A stretch of 46,917 nucleotides of DNA from Zobellella denitrificans (GCF_002237365.1 NZ_NMUO01000020.1:1-46917); one strand, 5' to 3'. Counted from the first letter of the stretch, positions 32,561 through 44,495 are shown. The notes: generated from the sequence alone by a model not told the origin. Made by a program: numbers and translations.

Positions 32561-33259
32561 TCAGATAAACTCGTAGGCGTCCCCGAACAACCGCTCGGCT
32601 TCCACCCCTTTCTCCTTGAAGGCCTCCCGCGCCACGCCCGCCATCTCGAAGCGGCCCGCCACATAGACGTCGTAGCCGGTCAGGCTGGGAAAGTCCTCCA
32701 TGATGGCCTCGTGCACCAGGCCGGTACGACCCTGCCAGTGCTCGTTGCCGTTCTGCACCACGGGCACATAGGTCAGTTCCCTGTGCTCGGCGGCCCAGGC
32801 CTTCATTTCGGCGTCGGCGTAGAGGTGATCCTCGAAACGCACGCCCCAGTACAGGAACACCGGCTTGTGCAGGCCATCCGCCAGCATCTTTTGCAGAATG
32901 GCACGGGTGTAGGCAAAGCCGGTGCCGCCTGCCATCAGGATCACCGGATGACGGGATTCGGCGCGCAGGTAGGCCTTGCCCGCCGGCAACTGCACCTCGA
33001 TTTGCCCCTGCTCCTGCATCCGCGTCAACACCTGCATGGCATAGCTGTTGTCGGGGGAGGCGCCGATATGCAGCTCCAGGGTGCCTTGCTCATTGGGCAT
33101 GTTGGCGATGGAAAAGGGCCGCTTGTCGTCGTCCGCCATCACCACCAGCAGGTACTGTCCAGACTGAAAATCCACGGTCTGTGCGGGCTTGAGCCGCACA
33201 TACCAGAGGGTGTCGGCCATTTCTTCCAGGGCTTCTACACTACATGTTACTTTCTGCAT
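32561..33259 (-). CDS. fre: NAD(P)H-flavin reductase Fre
   Basis: A 232-residue ferredoxin-reductase-like enzyme that makes free reduced flavin from NAD(P)H. RPFSIAN (residues 47-53) is the flavin site. GGTGFAYTRAIL is the NAD(P)H pyrophosphate site. YVAGRFEMA is the C-terminal nicotinamide region. Length equals E. coli Fre (233). The gene follows ubiD by 2 bp, as in E. coli ubiD-fre. The pairing fits because reduced FMN feeds UbiX, which makes the prenyl-FMN cofactor of UbiD. Confidence 0.95.
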   Translation of the reverse strand: MQKVTCSVEALEEMADTLWYVRLKPAQTVDFQSGQYLLVVMADDDKRPFSIANMPNEQGTLELHIGASPDNSYAMQVLTRMQEQGQIEVQLPAGKAYLRAESRHPVILMAGGTGFAYTRAILQKMLADGLHKPVFLYWGVRFEDHLYADAEMKAWAAEHRELTYVPVVQNGNEHWQGRTGLVHEAIMEDFPSLTGYDVYVAGRFEMAGVAREAFKEKGVEAERLFGDAYEFI

Positions 33260-33261
33260 GA

Positions 33262-34761
33262 CTATCCTTTGGTCTCACTCTGTTCGGCACTCGCATCCAG
33301 GATCCCGAGTTGATCCCATAGCGCATCGACCCTTTGTTTTACTTCATCCGTCATCACTATGGGTTCACCCCACTCCCGCTCGGTTTCGCCCGGCCACTTG
33401 TTGGTGGCATCCAGGCCCATCTTGGAGCCCAGACCGGAGACCGGTGAGGCGAAATCCAGGTAGTCGATGGGGGTGTGCTCGATCAATGTGGTATCCCGCG
33501 CCGGGTCCATTCGGGTCGTAATGGCCCAGATCACGTCTTTCCAGTCTCTGGCATTGATGTCGTCGTCGCACACGATAACGAATTTGGTATACATGAATTG
33601 TCGTAAAAACGACCAAACGCCCAGCATGACACGTTTGGCATGGCCGGGGTAGCGTTTTTTCATGGTCACCACCGCCATGCGGTAGGAGCAGCCCTCCGGC
33701 GGCAGGTAGAAATCCACTATCTCGGGGAACTGCTTCTGCAGTATGGGCACGAACACCTCGTTCAGCGCCACCCCCAGCACCGCCGGCTCGTCGGGCGGCC
33801 GTCCGGTATAGGTGGAATGATAGATGGCGTCCCGCCGGCGGGTGATGCGCTCCACCGTGAACACCGGGAAGTCGTCGATCTCGTTGTAGTAGCCGGTATG
33901 GTCGCCATAGGGGCCTTCCGGCGCCGTCTCGTCCGGATAAATGTGGCCCTCGAGCACGATTTCGGCGCTGGCCGGCACCTCCAGGTCACTGCCGATGCAC
34001 TTCACCACCTCGGTGCGGCTGCCCCGCAGCAGGCCGGCGAAGGCGTACTCCGACAGGGTGTCTGGCACCGGGGTCACGGCGCCGAGAATGGTGGCCGGAT
34101 CGGCGCCCAGGGCCACCGCCACCGGATAGGGCTGGCCCGGGTTGGCCTCCTGCCACTCGCGAAAATCCAGGGCCCCGCCCCTGTGACTGAGCCAGCGCAT
34201 GATCACCTTGTTTTTACCCAGCAGTTGCTGACGGTAAATCCCCAGGTTCTGCCGCTTCTTGTAGGGGCCGCGGGTGATGGTCAGGCCCCAGGTGATCAGC
34301 GGGGCGGCATCGCCGGGCCAGCAGTGCTGGATCGGCAGCCGGGTCAGGTCGACGTCTTCCCCTTCCTGCACCACCTCCTGGCAGGGGGCGCTTTTCAGCC
34401 GCTTGACCGGCATGTTCAGCACCTGCCTGAAGATGGGCAGCTTTTCCATCAGCTCCTTCAGCCCCTTGGGCGGCTCCGGCTCCTTCAGGTAGGACAGCCA
34501 GCGCCCCACGTCGCGCAGCGCGGCCACGTCCTGCTGGCCCATGCCCATCGCCACTCGCCTGGGCGTGCCGAACAGGTTGCCCAGCACCGGCATGTCGAAG
34601 CCCTTGGGGTTTTCGAACAACAGCGCCGGACCGCCCGCCTTGAGGGTGCGGTCGCAGATCTCGGTCATCTCCAGATAGGGATCGATTTCGTGCCGGATGC
34701 GCTTGAGTTCGCCCTGGGCTTCGAGTTGCGCGATAAAGTCTCGCAAATCCTTATATTTCAT
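33262..34761 (-). CDS. ubiD: 4-hydroxy-3-polyprenylbenzoate decarboxylase UbiD
   Basis: A 499-residue prenyl-FMN-dependent decarboxylase of ubiquinone synthesis, matching E. coli UbiD (497). The N terminus is [22 protein letters not shown]. The cofactor and active-site regions [24 protein letters not shown] and [11 protein letters not shown] are clear. It acts on membrane-bound octaprenyl-hydroxybenzoate. It is transcribed just before fre and has its own promoter region after the rho terminator. Confidence 0.96.
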   Translation of the reverse strand: MKYKDLRDFIAQLEAQGELKRIRHEIDPYLEMTEICDRTLKAGGPALLFENPKGFDMPVLGNLFGTPRRVAMGMGQQDVAALRDVGRWLSYLKEPEPPKGLKELMEKLPIFRQVLNMPVKRLKSAPCQEVVQEGEDVDLTRLPIQHCWPGDAAPLITWGLTITRGPYKKRQNLGIYRQQLLGKNKVIMRWLSHRGGALDFREWQEANPGQPYPVAVALGADPATILGAVTPVPDTLSEYAFAGLLRGSRTEVVKCIGSDLEVPASAEIVLEGHIYPDETAPEGPYGDHTGYYNEIDDFPVFTVERITRRRDAIYHSTYTGRPPDEPAVLGVALNEVFVPILQKQFPEIVDFYLPPEGCSYRMAVVTMKKRYPGHAKRVMLGVWSFLRQFMYTKFVIVCDDDINARDWKDVIWAITTRMDPARDTTLIEHTPIDYLDFASPVSGLGSKMGLDATNKWPGETEREWGEPIVMTDEVKQRVDALWDQLGILDASAEQSETKG

Positions 34762-34795
34762 GGGTTTGTTCCGAGTGTATCGAGTGGCAGCGGGG

Positions 34796-34801
34796 ATTAT
34801 A
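34796..34801 (-). promoter_or_regulatory. Likely -10 box of ubiD-fre
   Basis: TATAAT on minus, 35 bp upstream of the ubiD ATG, between the rho terminator and ubiD. The -35 is not obvious. Confidence 0.55.
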
Positions 34802-34830
34802 CCCGGTTAAGGATGGCTTGTATCGCCCAC

Positions 34831-34859
34831 AAAAAACCGCGGTCGGGCCGCGGTTTTTT
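34831..34859. terminator. Bidirectional terminator after rho
   Basis: AAAAAACCGCGG and CCGCGGTTTTTT arms (34831-34842, 34848-34859) with a 5-nt loop. It lies 17 bp after the rho stop on minus and has T-runs in both directions. Confidence 0.92.
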
Positions 34860-34876
34860 TTCAGGAAGACGGACGC

Positions 34877-36142
34877 TTACTTCTGCTGCCGTTTCATGGC
34901 TTCGAAGAACTCGTCGTTGGTCTTGGTCATGGCCAGCTTGTCGATGAGGAACTCGATGCCGTCGATCTCGCCCATGGGGTGGACGATCTTGCGCAGTATC
35001 CACATCTTCTGCAGCTCGTCCGGGGTGGTGAGCAGCTCTTCCCGGCGGGTGCCGGAACGGGTGATGTCGATGGCCGGGTAGACCCGCTTCTCGGCGATCT
35101 TGCGCGACAGGTGCAGTTCCATGTTGCCGGTGCCCTTGAACTCCTCGTAGATGACGTCGTCCATCTTGGAGCCGGTTTCCACCAGGGCGGTGGCGATGAT
35201 GGTCAGGCTGCCGCCTTCCTCCACGTTACGGGCGGCGCCGAAGAAGCGCTTGGGCCGGTGCAGGGCGTTGGCGTCCACACCGCCGGTCAGCACCTTGCCG
35301 GAAGAAGGCACTACCGTGTTGTAGGCCCGGGCCAGGCGGGTGATGGAGTCGAGCAGGATCACCACGTCCTTCTTGTGCTCGACCAGGCGCTTGGCCTTTT
35401 CGATCACCATGTCGGCCACCTGTACGTGACGGGCCGCCGGCTCGTCGAAGGTGGAGGCGATGACCTCGCCCTTCACCATCCGCTGCATCTCGGTCACCTC
35501 TTCCGGACGCTCGTCGATCAGCAGCACGATCAGGGTGCATTCCGGGTGGTTGTAGGCGATGCTCTGGGCGATGTTCTGCAGCAGCATGGTCTTACCGGCC
35601 TTGGGCGGCGCCACTATCAGGCCCCGCTGGCCCTTGCCGATGGGGGAGGCCAGATCCAGTACCCGGGCGGTGATGTCTTCGGTGGAACCGTTGCCCCGCT
35701 CCATCTTCATGCGCTCGTTGGCATGCAGGGGGGTCAGGTTTTCGAACAGGATCTTGTTGCGGGAGTTTTCGGGCTTGTCGTAGTTGACTTCACTGACCTT
35801 GAGCAGGGCGAAATAGCGTTCCCCTTCCTTCGGCGGCCGGATCTTGCCGGAGATGGTGTCGCCGGTACGCAGGTTGAAGCGGCGGATCTGGCTGGGGGAA
35901 ACATAGATGTCGTCGGGGCCGGCCAGGTAGGAAGAGTCGGCGCTGCGCAAAAAGCCGAAGCCGTCCTGCAGGATTTCCAGCACGCCGTCGCCGTAGATGT
36001 CCTCACCACTTTTGGCATGGGCCTTGAGGATGGCAAAGATGATGTCCTGCTTGCGCAGGCGGGCGAGGTTTTCCAGGCCCATCTCTTCCCCAAGCTTTAT
36101 CAGCTCAGAGACAGGGGTATTCTTGAGTTCAGTAAGATTCAT
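34877..36142 (-). CDS. rho: Transcription termination factor Rho
   Basis: A 421-residue hexameric RNA-dependent ATPase that ends transcription. The N-terminal [20 protein letters not shown] and cold-shock-like RNA domain ([29 protein letters not shown]) bind rut sites. The core has Walker A APPKAGKT, the [12 protein letters not shown] region, [13 protein letters not shown] (Walker B), and the Q-loop/R-loop [23 protein letters not shown]. Length is within two residues of E. coli Rho (419). The bicyclomycin-contact region looks intact. It lies downstream of trxA in the same direction, separated by a terminator and a leader of about 140 bp. Confidence 0.98.
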   Translation of the reverse strand: MNLTELKNTPVSELIKLGEEMGLENLARLRKQDIIFAILKAHAKSGEDIYGDGVLEILQDGFGFLRSADSSYLAGPDDIYVSPSQIRRFNLRTGDTISGKIRPPKEGERYFALLKVSEVNYDKPENSRNKILFENLTPLHANERMKMERGNGSTEDITARVLDLASPIGKGQRGLIVAPPKAGKTMLLQNIAQSIAYNHPECTLIVLLIDERPEEVTEMQRMVKGEVIASTFDEPAARHVQVADMVIEKAKRLVEHKKDVVILLDSITRLARAYNTVVPSSGKVLTGGVDANALHRPKRFFGAARNVEEGGSLTIIATALVETGSKMDDVIYEEFKGTGNMELHLSRKIAEKRVYPAIDITRSGTRREELLTTPDELQKMWILRKIVHPMGEIDGIEFLIDKLAMTKTNDEFFEAMKRQQK

Positions 36143-36283
36143 AGTGGTGAGTTTCTATCAACCAGGAATGTTAAACGGACAGAAAAGTCTGCTGGATTGA
36201 TGCTTGAATTCGGAGAGCCCTAGGGCACAAATAGGCTAGCAAACGACCAATAAACTAGCACCAAAACGGGGAAGCGTCTAGCA
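36143..36283 (-). promoter_or_regulatory. rho leader with triple CTAGCA motif
   Basis: An AT-rich stretch before rho. CTAGCA occurs three times in the same direction (36236-36241, 36255-36260, 36278-36283; on minus TGCTAG), each followed by A/C-rich bases, at 19- and 23-bp spacing. A 10-bp palindrome GCCCTAGGGC sits at 36217-36226. In E. coli rho is autoregulated through its leader and a short rhoL peptide. I see no clear rhoL homologue here. Confidence 0.5.
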
Positions 36284-36315
36284 AAAACCACAAGGGGCGC
36301 CTTGCGCACCCCTTG
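36284..36315 (-). terminator. trxA intrinsic terminator
   Basis: On minus: CAAGGGG (36315-36309), an 11-nt loop region, CCCCTTG (36297-36291), then TGGTTTTTG. It lies 9 bp after the trxA stop. Confidence 0.75.
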
Positions 36316-36323
36316 CATCACCG

Positions 36324-36650
36324 TTACAGGTTGGCGTCCAGAAACTCTTTCAATTGAGTCTTGGACAAGGCGCCTACCTTGGTCGCCGCCACTTCGCCGT
36401 TCTTGAACAGCAGCAGGGTGGGAATGCCACGAATACCGAACTTGGGCGGAGTATCTGCGTTCTGATCAATATTCAGCTTGGCCACGGTAACCTTGCCTTC
36501 GTATTCACCGGCCACCTCATCCAGGATGGGGGCGATCATCTTGCAGGGACCACACCATTCAGCCCAGAAATCTACCAGAACCGGGCCATCTGCCTTGATC
36601 ACATCAGCATCGAAGCTGGCATCGGTCAGCTGAACAATTTTGTCACTCAT
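36324..36650 (-). CDS. trxA: Thioredoxin 1
   Basis: A 108-residue thioredoxin with the active site WCGPC (residues 32-36), the [13 protein letters not shown] signature and the cis-proline GIPTLLLF. It reduces disulfides of cytoplasmic proteins, including ribonucleotide reductase. ATG at 36650 ([10 protein letters not shown]) follows GGAG with 6-bp spacing; the ATG at 36656 is too close to that element. It is divergent from rhlB, the same neighbourhood as in E. coli (rhlB-trxA-rho). Confidence 0.97.
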   Translation of the reverse strand: MSDKIVQLTDASFDADVIKADGPVLVDFWAEWCGPCKMIAPILDEVAGEYEGKVTVAKLNIDQNADTPPKFGIRGIPTLLLFKNGEVAATKVGALSKTQLKEFLDANL

Positions 36651-36765
36651 CTCCAACTCCAGTCAGTTGTTCGACCCCGCCACAGAAAACGCCGGGGCAA
36701 TTTAGTTGCCCTATTTCAAATGATCCTGTTTATTATTGCAAGCCTAACCTGATATTCTGAGCGCT

Positions 36766-38076
36766 ATGAGCAAAACACACTTAACAGACGTCAAATTCGC
36801 CCAGTTGGGCCTGCTGCCCGAGGTGCTGGCCGGACTGGAAGCAAAGGGATTTCACCACTGCACGCCCATCCAGGCGTTGTCACTCCCTTATCTATTGGCA
36901 GGCAAGGATATCGCCGGACAAGCCCAGACCGGCACCGGAAAAACCATCGCCTTCCTCGCCGCTACCTTCAACCACCTGCTTACCACCCCCGCCCCCGCGG
37001 CGCGCCAGCAAAACCAGCCCAGGGCCATCATCATGGCGCCGACGCGCGAGCTGGCGGTGCAGATCTATAACGATGCCGACACCCTGAGCGACAGTACCGG
37101 TCTCAAGCTGGGCCTGGCCTACGGCGGCGAAGGCTATGAGAAGCAGGTCCAGGTGCTGGAAGCCGGCGTCGACATCCTGATCGGCACCACGGGCCGCATC
37201 ATCGATTTCCTCAAGCAGCGGGTGATCGACCTGGGCGCCATCCAGGTGGTGGTGCTGGACGAAGCGGATCGCATGTTCGATCTCGGCTTTATCAAGGACA
37301 TCCGCTACCTGTTCCGTCGCATGCCGCCGGCCCTCGAGCGCCAGAACATGCTGTTTTCCGCCACCCTGTCGCTGCGGGTGCAAGAGCTGGCCTACGAACA
37401 TATGAACAGCCCCGAACACGTACAGATCGAACCCGAGCAAAAAACCGGCGTGCGTATTCAGGAAGAGCTGTTCTACCCGGCCCAGGAAGACAAGATGCTG
37501 CTGCTGCTCAGCCTGATGGAGGAGGAATGGCCCGACAAGGCCATCGTCTTCGCCAACACCAAGCACAGCTGCGAGGAAGTCTATGCCTGGCTGAAGGCCG
37601 ACGGCCACCGGGTTGGCCTGCTCACCGGCGACGTGCCCCAGAAGAAGCGGCTGAAGATACTGGAAGAGTTTACCACTGGCGTGCTCGACATCCTGGTGGC
37701 CACCGATGTGGCGGCCCGCGGCCTGCACATTCCCGACGTCACCCATGTGTTCAACTACGACCTGCCCGACGACGCGGAAGACTACGTGCACCGTATCGGC
37801 CGCACCGGCCGTGCCGGCGCTAGCGGCCACTCCATCAGCTTCGCCTGCGAGGAATACGTGTTCAACCTGCCGGCGGTGGAAGCCTATATCGAGCACGAGA
37901 TCCCGGTCAGCAAGTACGACAAGGACGCCCTGCTCGACGACGTAACTCCGCCCAAACGCATTCACCACCACAGGGCAGCCGCCAACCGCAACCTGCGTGA
38001 TCGCCAGGGCAGCGGCGGCCAGCGCCGCCCCGGTGGCAATAACCGGCGCCGGCGCCCCCAGGGTGCCCGGAGCTGA
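36766..38076 (+). CDS. rhlB: ATP-dependent RNA helicase RhlB
   Basis: A 436-residue DEAD-box helicase, the RNA degradosome partner of RNase E. Motifs: Q motif around residues 29-36, AQTGTGKT (53-60), PTRELA (92-97), DEAD (165-168), SAT (198-200), ARGLHIPDV and [10 protein letters not shown]. The C-terminal tail is basic and Arg/Gly-rich ([23 protein letters not shown]), used for RNA and RNase E contact. It is followed 6 bp later by gppA, as in E. coli where the two are adjacent. Confidence 0.96.
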   Translation: MSKTHLTDVKFAQLGLLPEVLAGLEAKGFHHCTPIQALSLPYLLAGKDIAGQAQTGTGKTIAFLAATFNHLLTTPAPAARQQNQPRAIIMAPTRELAVQIYNDADTLSDSTGLKLGLAYGGEGYEKQVQVLEAGVDILIGTTGRIIDFLKQRVIDLGAIQVVVLDEADRMFDLGFIKDIRYLFRRMPPALERQNMLFSATLSLRVQELAYEHMNSPEHVQIEPEQKTGVRIQEELFYPAQEDKMLLLLSLMEEEWPDKAIVFANTKHSCEEVYAWLKADGHRVGLLTGDVPQKKRLKILEEFTTGVLDILVATDVAARGLHIPDVTHVFNYDLPDDAEDYVHRIGRTGRAGASGHSISFACEEYVFNLPAVEAYIEHEIPVSKYDKDALLDDVTPPKRIHHHRAAANRNLRDRQGSGGQRRPGGNNRRRRPQGARS

Positions 38077-38082
38077 GTTGAC

Positions 38083-39564
38083 GTGAAAAACCCGGCTCTG
38101 TATGCCGCCATCGATCTCGGCTCCAACAGCTTTCACATGCTGGTGGTGCACGAGGTCGAAGGTGCCTGCCGCACCCTGGCCAAGGTCAAGCGCAAGGTCC
38201 GACTGGCCGCCGGCCTGCAGCCGGACGGCAGTCTCGATGCCGCCGCCATGCAGCGGGGTTGGGACTGCCTTCGGTTGTTCGCCGAACAGTTGCAGGACGT
38301 GCCCGCCGGACAGATCCGCATCGTCGGCACCGCCACCCTGCGGCTGGCCCGCAATATCGACGTCTTTATCGAACGGGCCGAGTCCATCCTCGGCCACCCC
38401 GTCAACATCATCTCCGGCGAGGAAGAAGCGGCCACCATCTACCAGGGCGTGGCCTGGACCTCTTCCGGTACCGGGCGGCGGCTGGTGATCGACATCGGCG
38501 GCGCCAGCACCGAGCTCATCATCGGGGAAAGCACCAGCCCGCAACTGCTGCACAGCCTGGACATGGGCTGTGTCACCTGGCTCCGGCGCCATTTTGCCGA
38601 TGGCGAGCTGTCCGCCCACAACTTCGAGCAGGCCATCACCGCCGCCCAGCAGACCCTGGCGTCGGTGGCCGCCGCCTACCTCAAGCTGGGCTGGCAGGGC
38701 TGCATCGGTGCCTCCGGCACCGTGCAGGCCATCCAGGAAATCATGATAAGCCAAGGGGAAAACGAGCAGATCACCCTGGCCAAGCTGCGCCAGCTGCAAC
38801 AACAGGTGATGGCCTGCGGCCATCTCGACCGCTTGCAACTGCCCGGGCTGCAGCCGGAGCGGGTACCCGTGTTCCCCTCGGGGCTCGCCATCCTGATCGC
38901 CCTGTTCGATACCCTGGCGATAGAATCCATGGTGCTGGCCGGCGGCGCCCTGCGCGAGGGTCTGGTGTACGGCATGCTGGGCCGGCGCCAGGAGTGCGAC
39001 GCCCAGGAGCGGACCGCCGACAGCCTGATCGCCCGCTACCAGCTGGATCGCAGCCAGGGCGAGCGGGTCAGGAAGACGGCGCTGCGCGCCCTGGAGCAGG
39101 TTTCCCCGAACGCGGCGCCCCTGGCGCCCATACTGGGCTGGGCCGCCCTGCTCTACGAGCTGGGCCTGTGCATCGAATACAAACAAGCGCCCGAGCACGC
39201 CGCCTATATCATCAGCCATATCGACCTGCCCGGCTTTACCCCGGCCCAGAAGCAACTGCTGGCCGCCCTGCTGCTCAATCAGCGGGACGAATTCAAGCCG
39301 GCGCCGCTGACCCGGCAGAGCGCCGTCGACACCGACCAGGCCATACTGCTGGCCCGGCTGCTGCGGCTGGCCATCATCCTCTGCCTGCGCCGCACCCGCG
39401 GCACCGTGCCCGAATTCCACCTGGCGGCAGAGGGCCATCGCCTGATCCTCACCCTGCCCACCGGCTGGAGCCGACAGCACCACCTGCGGGCCAGCGAGTT
39501 GCAGCAGGAGGCCAGGCGCCAGACCGAGCAGGGCTGGCCGCTTGAGATTATGGAGCGGGATTAG
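38083..39564 (+). CDS. gppA: Guanosine pentaphosphate phosphatase / exopolyphosphatase GppA
   Basis: A 493-residue Ppx/GppA-family enzyme of the actin-like ATPase fold. AAIDLGSNSFHMLVV (residues 8-22) is phosphate-binding motif 1. IDIGGASTELIIG and GCIGASGTVQAI are the later phosphate motifs. A helical HD-like C-terminal half follows. It converts pppGpp to ppGpp and can trim polyphosphate. Length is essentially that of E. coli GppA (494), and the rhlB neighbour supports GppA over Ppx. The start is GTG at 38083, 6 bp after rhlB. The TAG stop is part of the heptamer GGATTAG at the start of the 49-bp intergenic array. Confidence 0.92.
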   Translation: MKNPALYAAIDLGSNSFHMLVVHEVEGACRTLAKVKRKVRLAAGLQPDGSLDAAAMQRGWDCLRLFAEQLQDVPAGQIRIVGTATLRLARNIDVFIERAESILGHPVNIISGEEEAATIYQGVAWTSSGTGRRLVIDIGGASTELIIGESTSPQLLHSLDMGCVTWLRRHFADGELSAHNFEQAITAAQQTLASVAAAYLKLGWQGCIGASGTVQAIQEIMISQGENEQITLAKLRQLQQQVMACGHLDRLQLPGLQPERVPVFPSGLAILIALFDTLAIESMVLAGGALREGLVYGMLGRRQECDAQERTADSLIARYQLDRSQGERVRKTALRALEQVSPNAAPLAPILGWAALLYELGLCIEYKQAPEHAAYIISHIDLPGFTPAQKQLLAALLLNQRDEFKPAPLTRQSAVDTDQAILLARLLRLAIILCLRRTRGTVPEFHLAAEGHRLILTLPTGWSRQHHLRASELQQEARRQTEQGWPLEIMERD

Positions 39565-39606
39565 GGATCGTAATCAACCCCAAATCCCCGGTCCCCAGTC
39601 CCGAGC
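39558..39606. repeat. Heptamer-periodic inverted array (GGATTAG / CCCCAGT type)
   Basis: Exactly seven heptamers fill the space from the last gppA codons to the base before the hemB stop: GGATTAG GGATCGT AATCAAC CCCAAAT CCCCGGT CCCCAGT CCCGAGC. The first two read forward. The last ones are the inverse type; on minus they give ACTGGGG, ACCGGGG, ATTTGGG. The gppA TAG lies in the first unit. No terminator is seen here other than any fold of this element. Confidence 0.7.
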
Positions 39607-41404
<1,798 letters not shown>

Positions 41405-41408
<4 letters not shown>

Positions 41409-42157
41409 GAGCTGCCGTCCCGCTCTTCTTCATCGCCCTCCGGCGCTCGCACATAGAAACGGGCGAAGAAGACCCCGACCTCGAACAGCAGCCACATGGG
41501 AATGGCCAGCAGGGTCTGGGAAATAACGTCGGGCGGCGTCAGCAGCATGCCGACGATAAAGACGATGACGATCACATAGGGACGCTTGGCAGAGAGATCC
41601 TTCGGCGTGGTCACGCCGGTCCAGCACAGCAGTATGGTGGCAATGGGGATCTCGAAGGCGATACCGAAGGCGATAAAGAGCCCCAGCACGAAATCCAGGT
41701 AGCTGGCGATGTCGGTCGCTATGGTTACCCCTTCCGGCGCCATCTTGGTAAAGAAACCGAAGGCCAGGGGGAACACCACGAAATAGGCGAAGGCGGCACC
41801 GGCATAGAACAGCAGGGCACTGGAAAACACCAGGGGCGCGATCAGCCGTTTCTCGTGCTTGTACAGGCCCGGGGCGATAAAGGCCCACACCTGGTACAGC
41901 ACATAGGGGATGGCGGCGAAGAAGGACACGATCAGGGTCAGCTTCAGCGGCGTCAGGAAGGGCGTCGCCACACCGGTGGCGATCATGCTGGCCCCTTCCG
42001 GCAACTGGCTGAGCAGCGGCTCCGCCAGTATGGTGTAGATATCGTTGGCAAAATAAACCAGGGCCAGGAACACCACCAGGATGGCGGCGAAGGCACGGAG
42101 TAGACGACTCCTCAGCTCCACCAGATGGCTGATCAGCGGCTGCTGCGTTTGACTCAT
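41405..42157 (-). CDS. tatC: Sec-independent translocase subunit TatC
   Basis: A 250-residue inner-membrane protein with six helices; the core of the twin-arginine receptor that recognises folded-protein signal peptides. The N terminus ([14 protein letters not shown]) is the conserved cytoplasmic segment. [10 protein letters not shown] marks the last helix. The ATG directly follows the tatB TAA. The C-terminal tail is acidic ([12 protein letters not shown]). Confidence 0.96.
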
Positions 42158-42517
42158 TTAGGATTTGTCCTGCGGCTCTTTCGGGGTGGGGGCATCATCG
42201 GTGACGGCTGGCGAACCGGACTTTTTCTCGTAGGGTCGGTTGACCGAAGCCGCCGCCTCTTTCAACTCGTCGATGGATTGCTTGAGCTCGGGGCTCAGAT
42301 CCTGCATGCCGAGCTGCTCGGCCTTTTTCAGATCCCGATGCAGCTCTTCCATTTTCAGCTCCTGGGCCAGTTCGGTCTTGACCGCGTTGGCGGTATCGCG
42401 CACCGTTTTAAACAGCCGGGATACGGTCCTGATGGCCACGGGCAGCCGCTCCGGCCCCAGCACCAGCAGCCCGATCACGGAGATGACGATCAGCTCCCAG
42501 AAACCGATATCGAACAT
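42158..42517 (-). CDS. tatB: Sec-independent translocase subunit TatB
   Basis: A 119-residue protein: one N-terminal helix ([31 protein letters not shown]) with the conserved Glu in the membrane helix and GPERLP hinge. An amphipathic helix and a polar tail follow. It forms the receptor with TatC. It is shorter than E. coli TatB (171), with the truncation in the variable tail. It starts 2 bp after tatA and its stop is immediately followed by the tatC ATG. Confidence 0.94.
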   Translation of the reverse strand: MFDIGFWELIVISVIGLLVLGPERLPVAIRTVSRLFKTVRDTANAVKTELAQELKMEELHRDLKKAEQLGMQDLSPELKQSIDELKEAAASVNRPYEKKSGSPAVTDDAPTPKEPQDKS

Positions 42518-42519
42518 GA

Positions 42520-42774
42520 TTACACCCGATCTTTGTCTTTGGTTTTATCCTGCTCTTGCTGGTTCGGCAGCTCGCCCTGCTCTTTCTTGTCGGCCAGTTT
42601 CTGCTGCTCGAAGTCGGCGTCTTTCTTGCCTTGCTCATCGTCATTCATGGCCTTCTTGAAGCCCTTGACCGCCGATCCCAGATCGGAGCCCAGGCCGCGC
42701 AGCTTCTTGGTACCGAACAGCAGTACCACGATCAACACCACGATAAGCAATTGCCAAATACTGATTCCACCCAT
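42520..42774 (-). CDS. tatA: Sec-independent translocase subunit TatA
   Basis: An 84-residue protein ([29 protein letters not shown]), with the short membrane helix and FGTKKL hinge that identify TatA. TatA oligomerises to make the passage for folded proteins. The tail is very rich in Lys, Asp, Gln and Glu. It is the first gene of tatABC, 83 bp after ubiB, with AGGAAAAG as its ribosome-binding site and a promoter -10 box in the gap. Confidence 0.95.
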   Translation of the reverse strand: MGGISIWQLLIVVLIVVLLFGTKKLRGLGSDLGSAVKGFKKAMNDDEQGKKDADFEQQKLADKKEQGELPNQQEQDKTKDKDRV

Positions 42775-42814
42775 AACACACTTTTCCTATGTAGACAGAG
42801 AACGATAAAAAACC

Positions 42815-42820
42815 ATTATA
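42815..42820 (-). promoter_or_regulatory. Likely -10 box of tatA
   Basis: Perfect TATAAT on minus, 40 bp upstream of the tatA ATG, in the only sizeable gap of the ubiE-to-hemB string. The -35 is weak. It suggests that tatABCD-hemB can be transcribed apart from the ubi genes. Confidence 0.55.
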
Positions 42821-42857
42821 TCCGGGCTTGATGACAGAGTGTTGATACCAGATCAAA

Positions 42858-44495
42858 CTACCGGGCCGTGCGCCGCCATCCCAGCCACCATACAACCAAA
42901 GTGAACACCATACCAGACATGGCCCACTGGGTTTTGTCCATGCCCAGCAGCAGGGTGCTGGCCAGCAGGGTGGAGGCCCCCACCGCCAGCAGAAAGCGGC
43001 CCTGGCCCTGGCCCTTGTTGTGGCGGGTAAACTGGTCGTAAAGCCCCTGCATCTGCCGCTGCTGCAGCTTGGCCTGGCGCAGCGAGTCGTATACCAGCTC
43101 CGGCAGATCCGGCAGTTTCTCCGCCCAGAACGGCGCCTTTTCCTTCACCGCGTTGATCACCGCCTTGTAGCCCACCTGCTGTTGCATCCAGTCTTCCAGA
43201 AACGGCTTGGCGGTCTTCCACAGATCCAGCTGCGGATAGAGCTGACGACCGACTCCTTCCACGTAGAGCAGGGTTTTCTGCAGCAGCACCAGTTGCGGCT
43301 GCACCGCCATGTTGAAGCGACGGGCGGTATTAAACAGGTTGAGCAGCACATGGCCGAAGGAGATCTCGGACAGGGGCTTTTCGAAGATGGGCTCCAGCAC
43401 GGTACGGATGGCCGACTCGAACTCCTCCACCTTGGTGTCTGCCGGCACCCAACCCGACTCCACGTGCAGCTCGGCCACCTTGCGGTAGTCCCGGTTGAAG
43501 AAGGCCAGGAAGTTCTCCGCCAGGTAGCGCTTGTCGTCCCGGTTGAGGGTGCCCACTATGCCGCAGTCGATGCCGATCCACTGGGGGTCTTCCGGGTGCT
43601 CGTAAGACACGAAGATATTGCCCGGGTGCATGTCGGCGTGGAAGAAGCTGTCGCGGAACACCTGGGTGAAGAACACCTCCACCCCCCGTTCGGCCAGCAG
43701 TTTCATGTTGGTGCCGTTGGCTTCCAACGCCTCGATATCGGACACGGGAATGCCGTAGATGCGTTCCATCACCAGCACGTTTTCATGGCAATAGCTGGGG
43801 TAGATCTCCGGCACATAGAGGGTCCGGGAGCCCTCGAAGTTGCGGCGCAGCTGGATGGCATTGGCCGCTTCCCGCAACAGGTTCAGCTCATCGAGCAAGG
43901 TCTTGCGGTACTCCTCCACCACCTCGACCGGCCGCAGCCGGCTGCTGCGTTCGGGCACCAGGCGGGCGATCAGGGTTGCCATGGAGTACATCAGGCTGAC
44001 GTCCGCCTCGATAACCTTCTCGATGCCGGGCCGGATCACCTTGATCACAATTTCCTGCCCCGTCTTCAGCCGGGCGGTATGCACCTGGGCGATGGAGGCG
44101 GAGGCCAGGGGCCTTTCATCGAAGTCATCGAACAGCGCTTCGATGGGATGCTGCAGGCTGCGCTCTATCTGCTTGCGGGCCAGGGCACCATCGAAGGGCG
44201 GTACCCTGTCCTGCAGCAGGGCGAGTTCTTCGGCGATGTCCAGCGGCAGCAGATCGCGGCGGGTGGAGAGCATCTGCCCGAACTTGATGAATACCGGGCC
44301 CAGGCTTTCCAGGGCCAGGCGGATGCGTTTGCCCCGGGACAAATCCGGGTGTCGGTTTTTCAGCCAGAAGAGGCTGCGGCGGGCAAGCCGTGCCGGCCAC
44401 ACCTGCAACCGGGCCGGGATCAGCTCGTCCAGGCCGTAGTCGAACAGGGTCTTGCCAATCTGATAGAGGCGAAGCAATTCCCGCACTTTTCTCAT
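42858..44495 (-). CDS. ubiB: Ubiquinone biosynthesis kinase-like protein UbiB
   Basis: A 545-residue atypical kinase-fold ATPase of the ADCK3/Coq8 group, needed for ubiquinone synthesis. The KxGQ element appears in [42 protein letters not shown] follows (Ala-rich loop and lysine). [13 protein letters not shown] is the catalytic loop, and IGIDCGIVG takes the DFG place. Two C-terminal membrane helices (about residues 500-540) anchor it. E. coli UbiB is 546 residues. Its ATG overlaps the ubiJ stop by 4 bp. Confidence 0.96.
   Translation of the reverse strand: MRKVRELLRLYQIGKTLFDYGLDELIPARLQVWPARLARRSLFWLKNRHPDLSRGKRIRLALESLGPVFIKFGQMLSTRRDLLPLDIAEELALLQDRVPPFDGALARKQIERSLQHPIEALFDDFDERPLASASIAQVHTARLKTGQEIVIKVIRPGIEKVIEADVSLMYSMATLIARLVPERSSRLRPVEVVEEYRKTLLDELNLLREAANAIQLRRNFEGSRTLYVPEIYPSYCHENVLVMERIYGIPVSDIEALEANGTNMKLLAERGVEVFFTQVFRDSFFHADMHPGNIFVSYEHPEDPQWIGIDCGIVGTLNRDDKRYLAENFLAFFNRDYRKVAELHVESGWVPADTKVEEFESAIRTVLEPIFEKPLSEISFGHVLLNLFNTARRFNMAVQPQLVLLQKTLLYVEGVGRQLYPQLDLWKTAKPFLEDWMQQQVGYKAVINAVKEKAPFWAEKLPDLPELVYDSLRQAKLQQRQMQGLYDQFTRHNKGQGQGRFLLAVGASTLLASTLLLGMDKTQWAMSGMVFTLVVWWLGWRRTAR

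Noticed and set aside
36143-36283. rhoL leader peptide
   Set aside because: No short ORF with a ribosome-binding site and resemblance to rhoL could be found before rho.
36892-39483. 863-residue minus-strand open frame opposite rhlB and gppA
   Set aside because: It spans two strongly supported genes on the other strand, has no family resemblance, and its composition is that of an antisense shadow.
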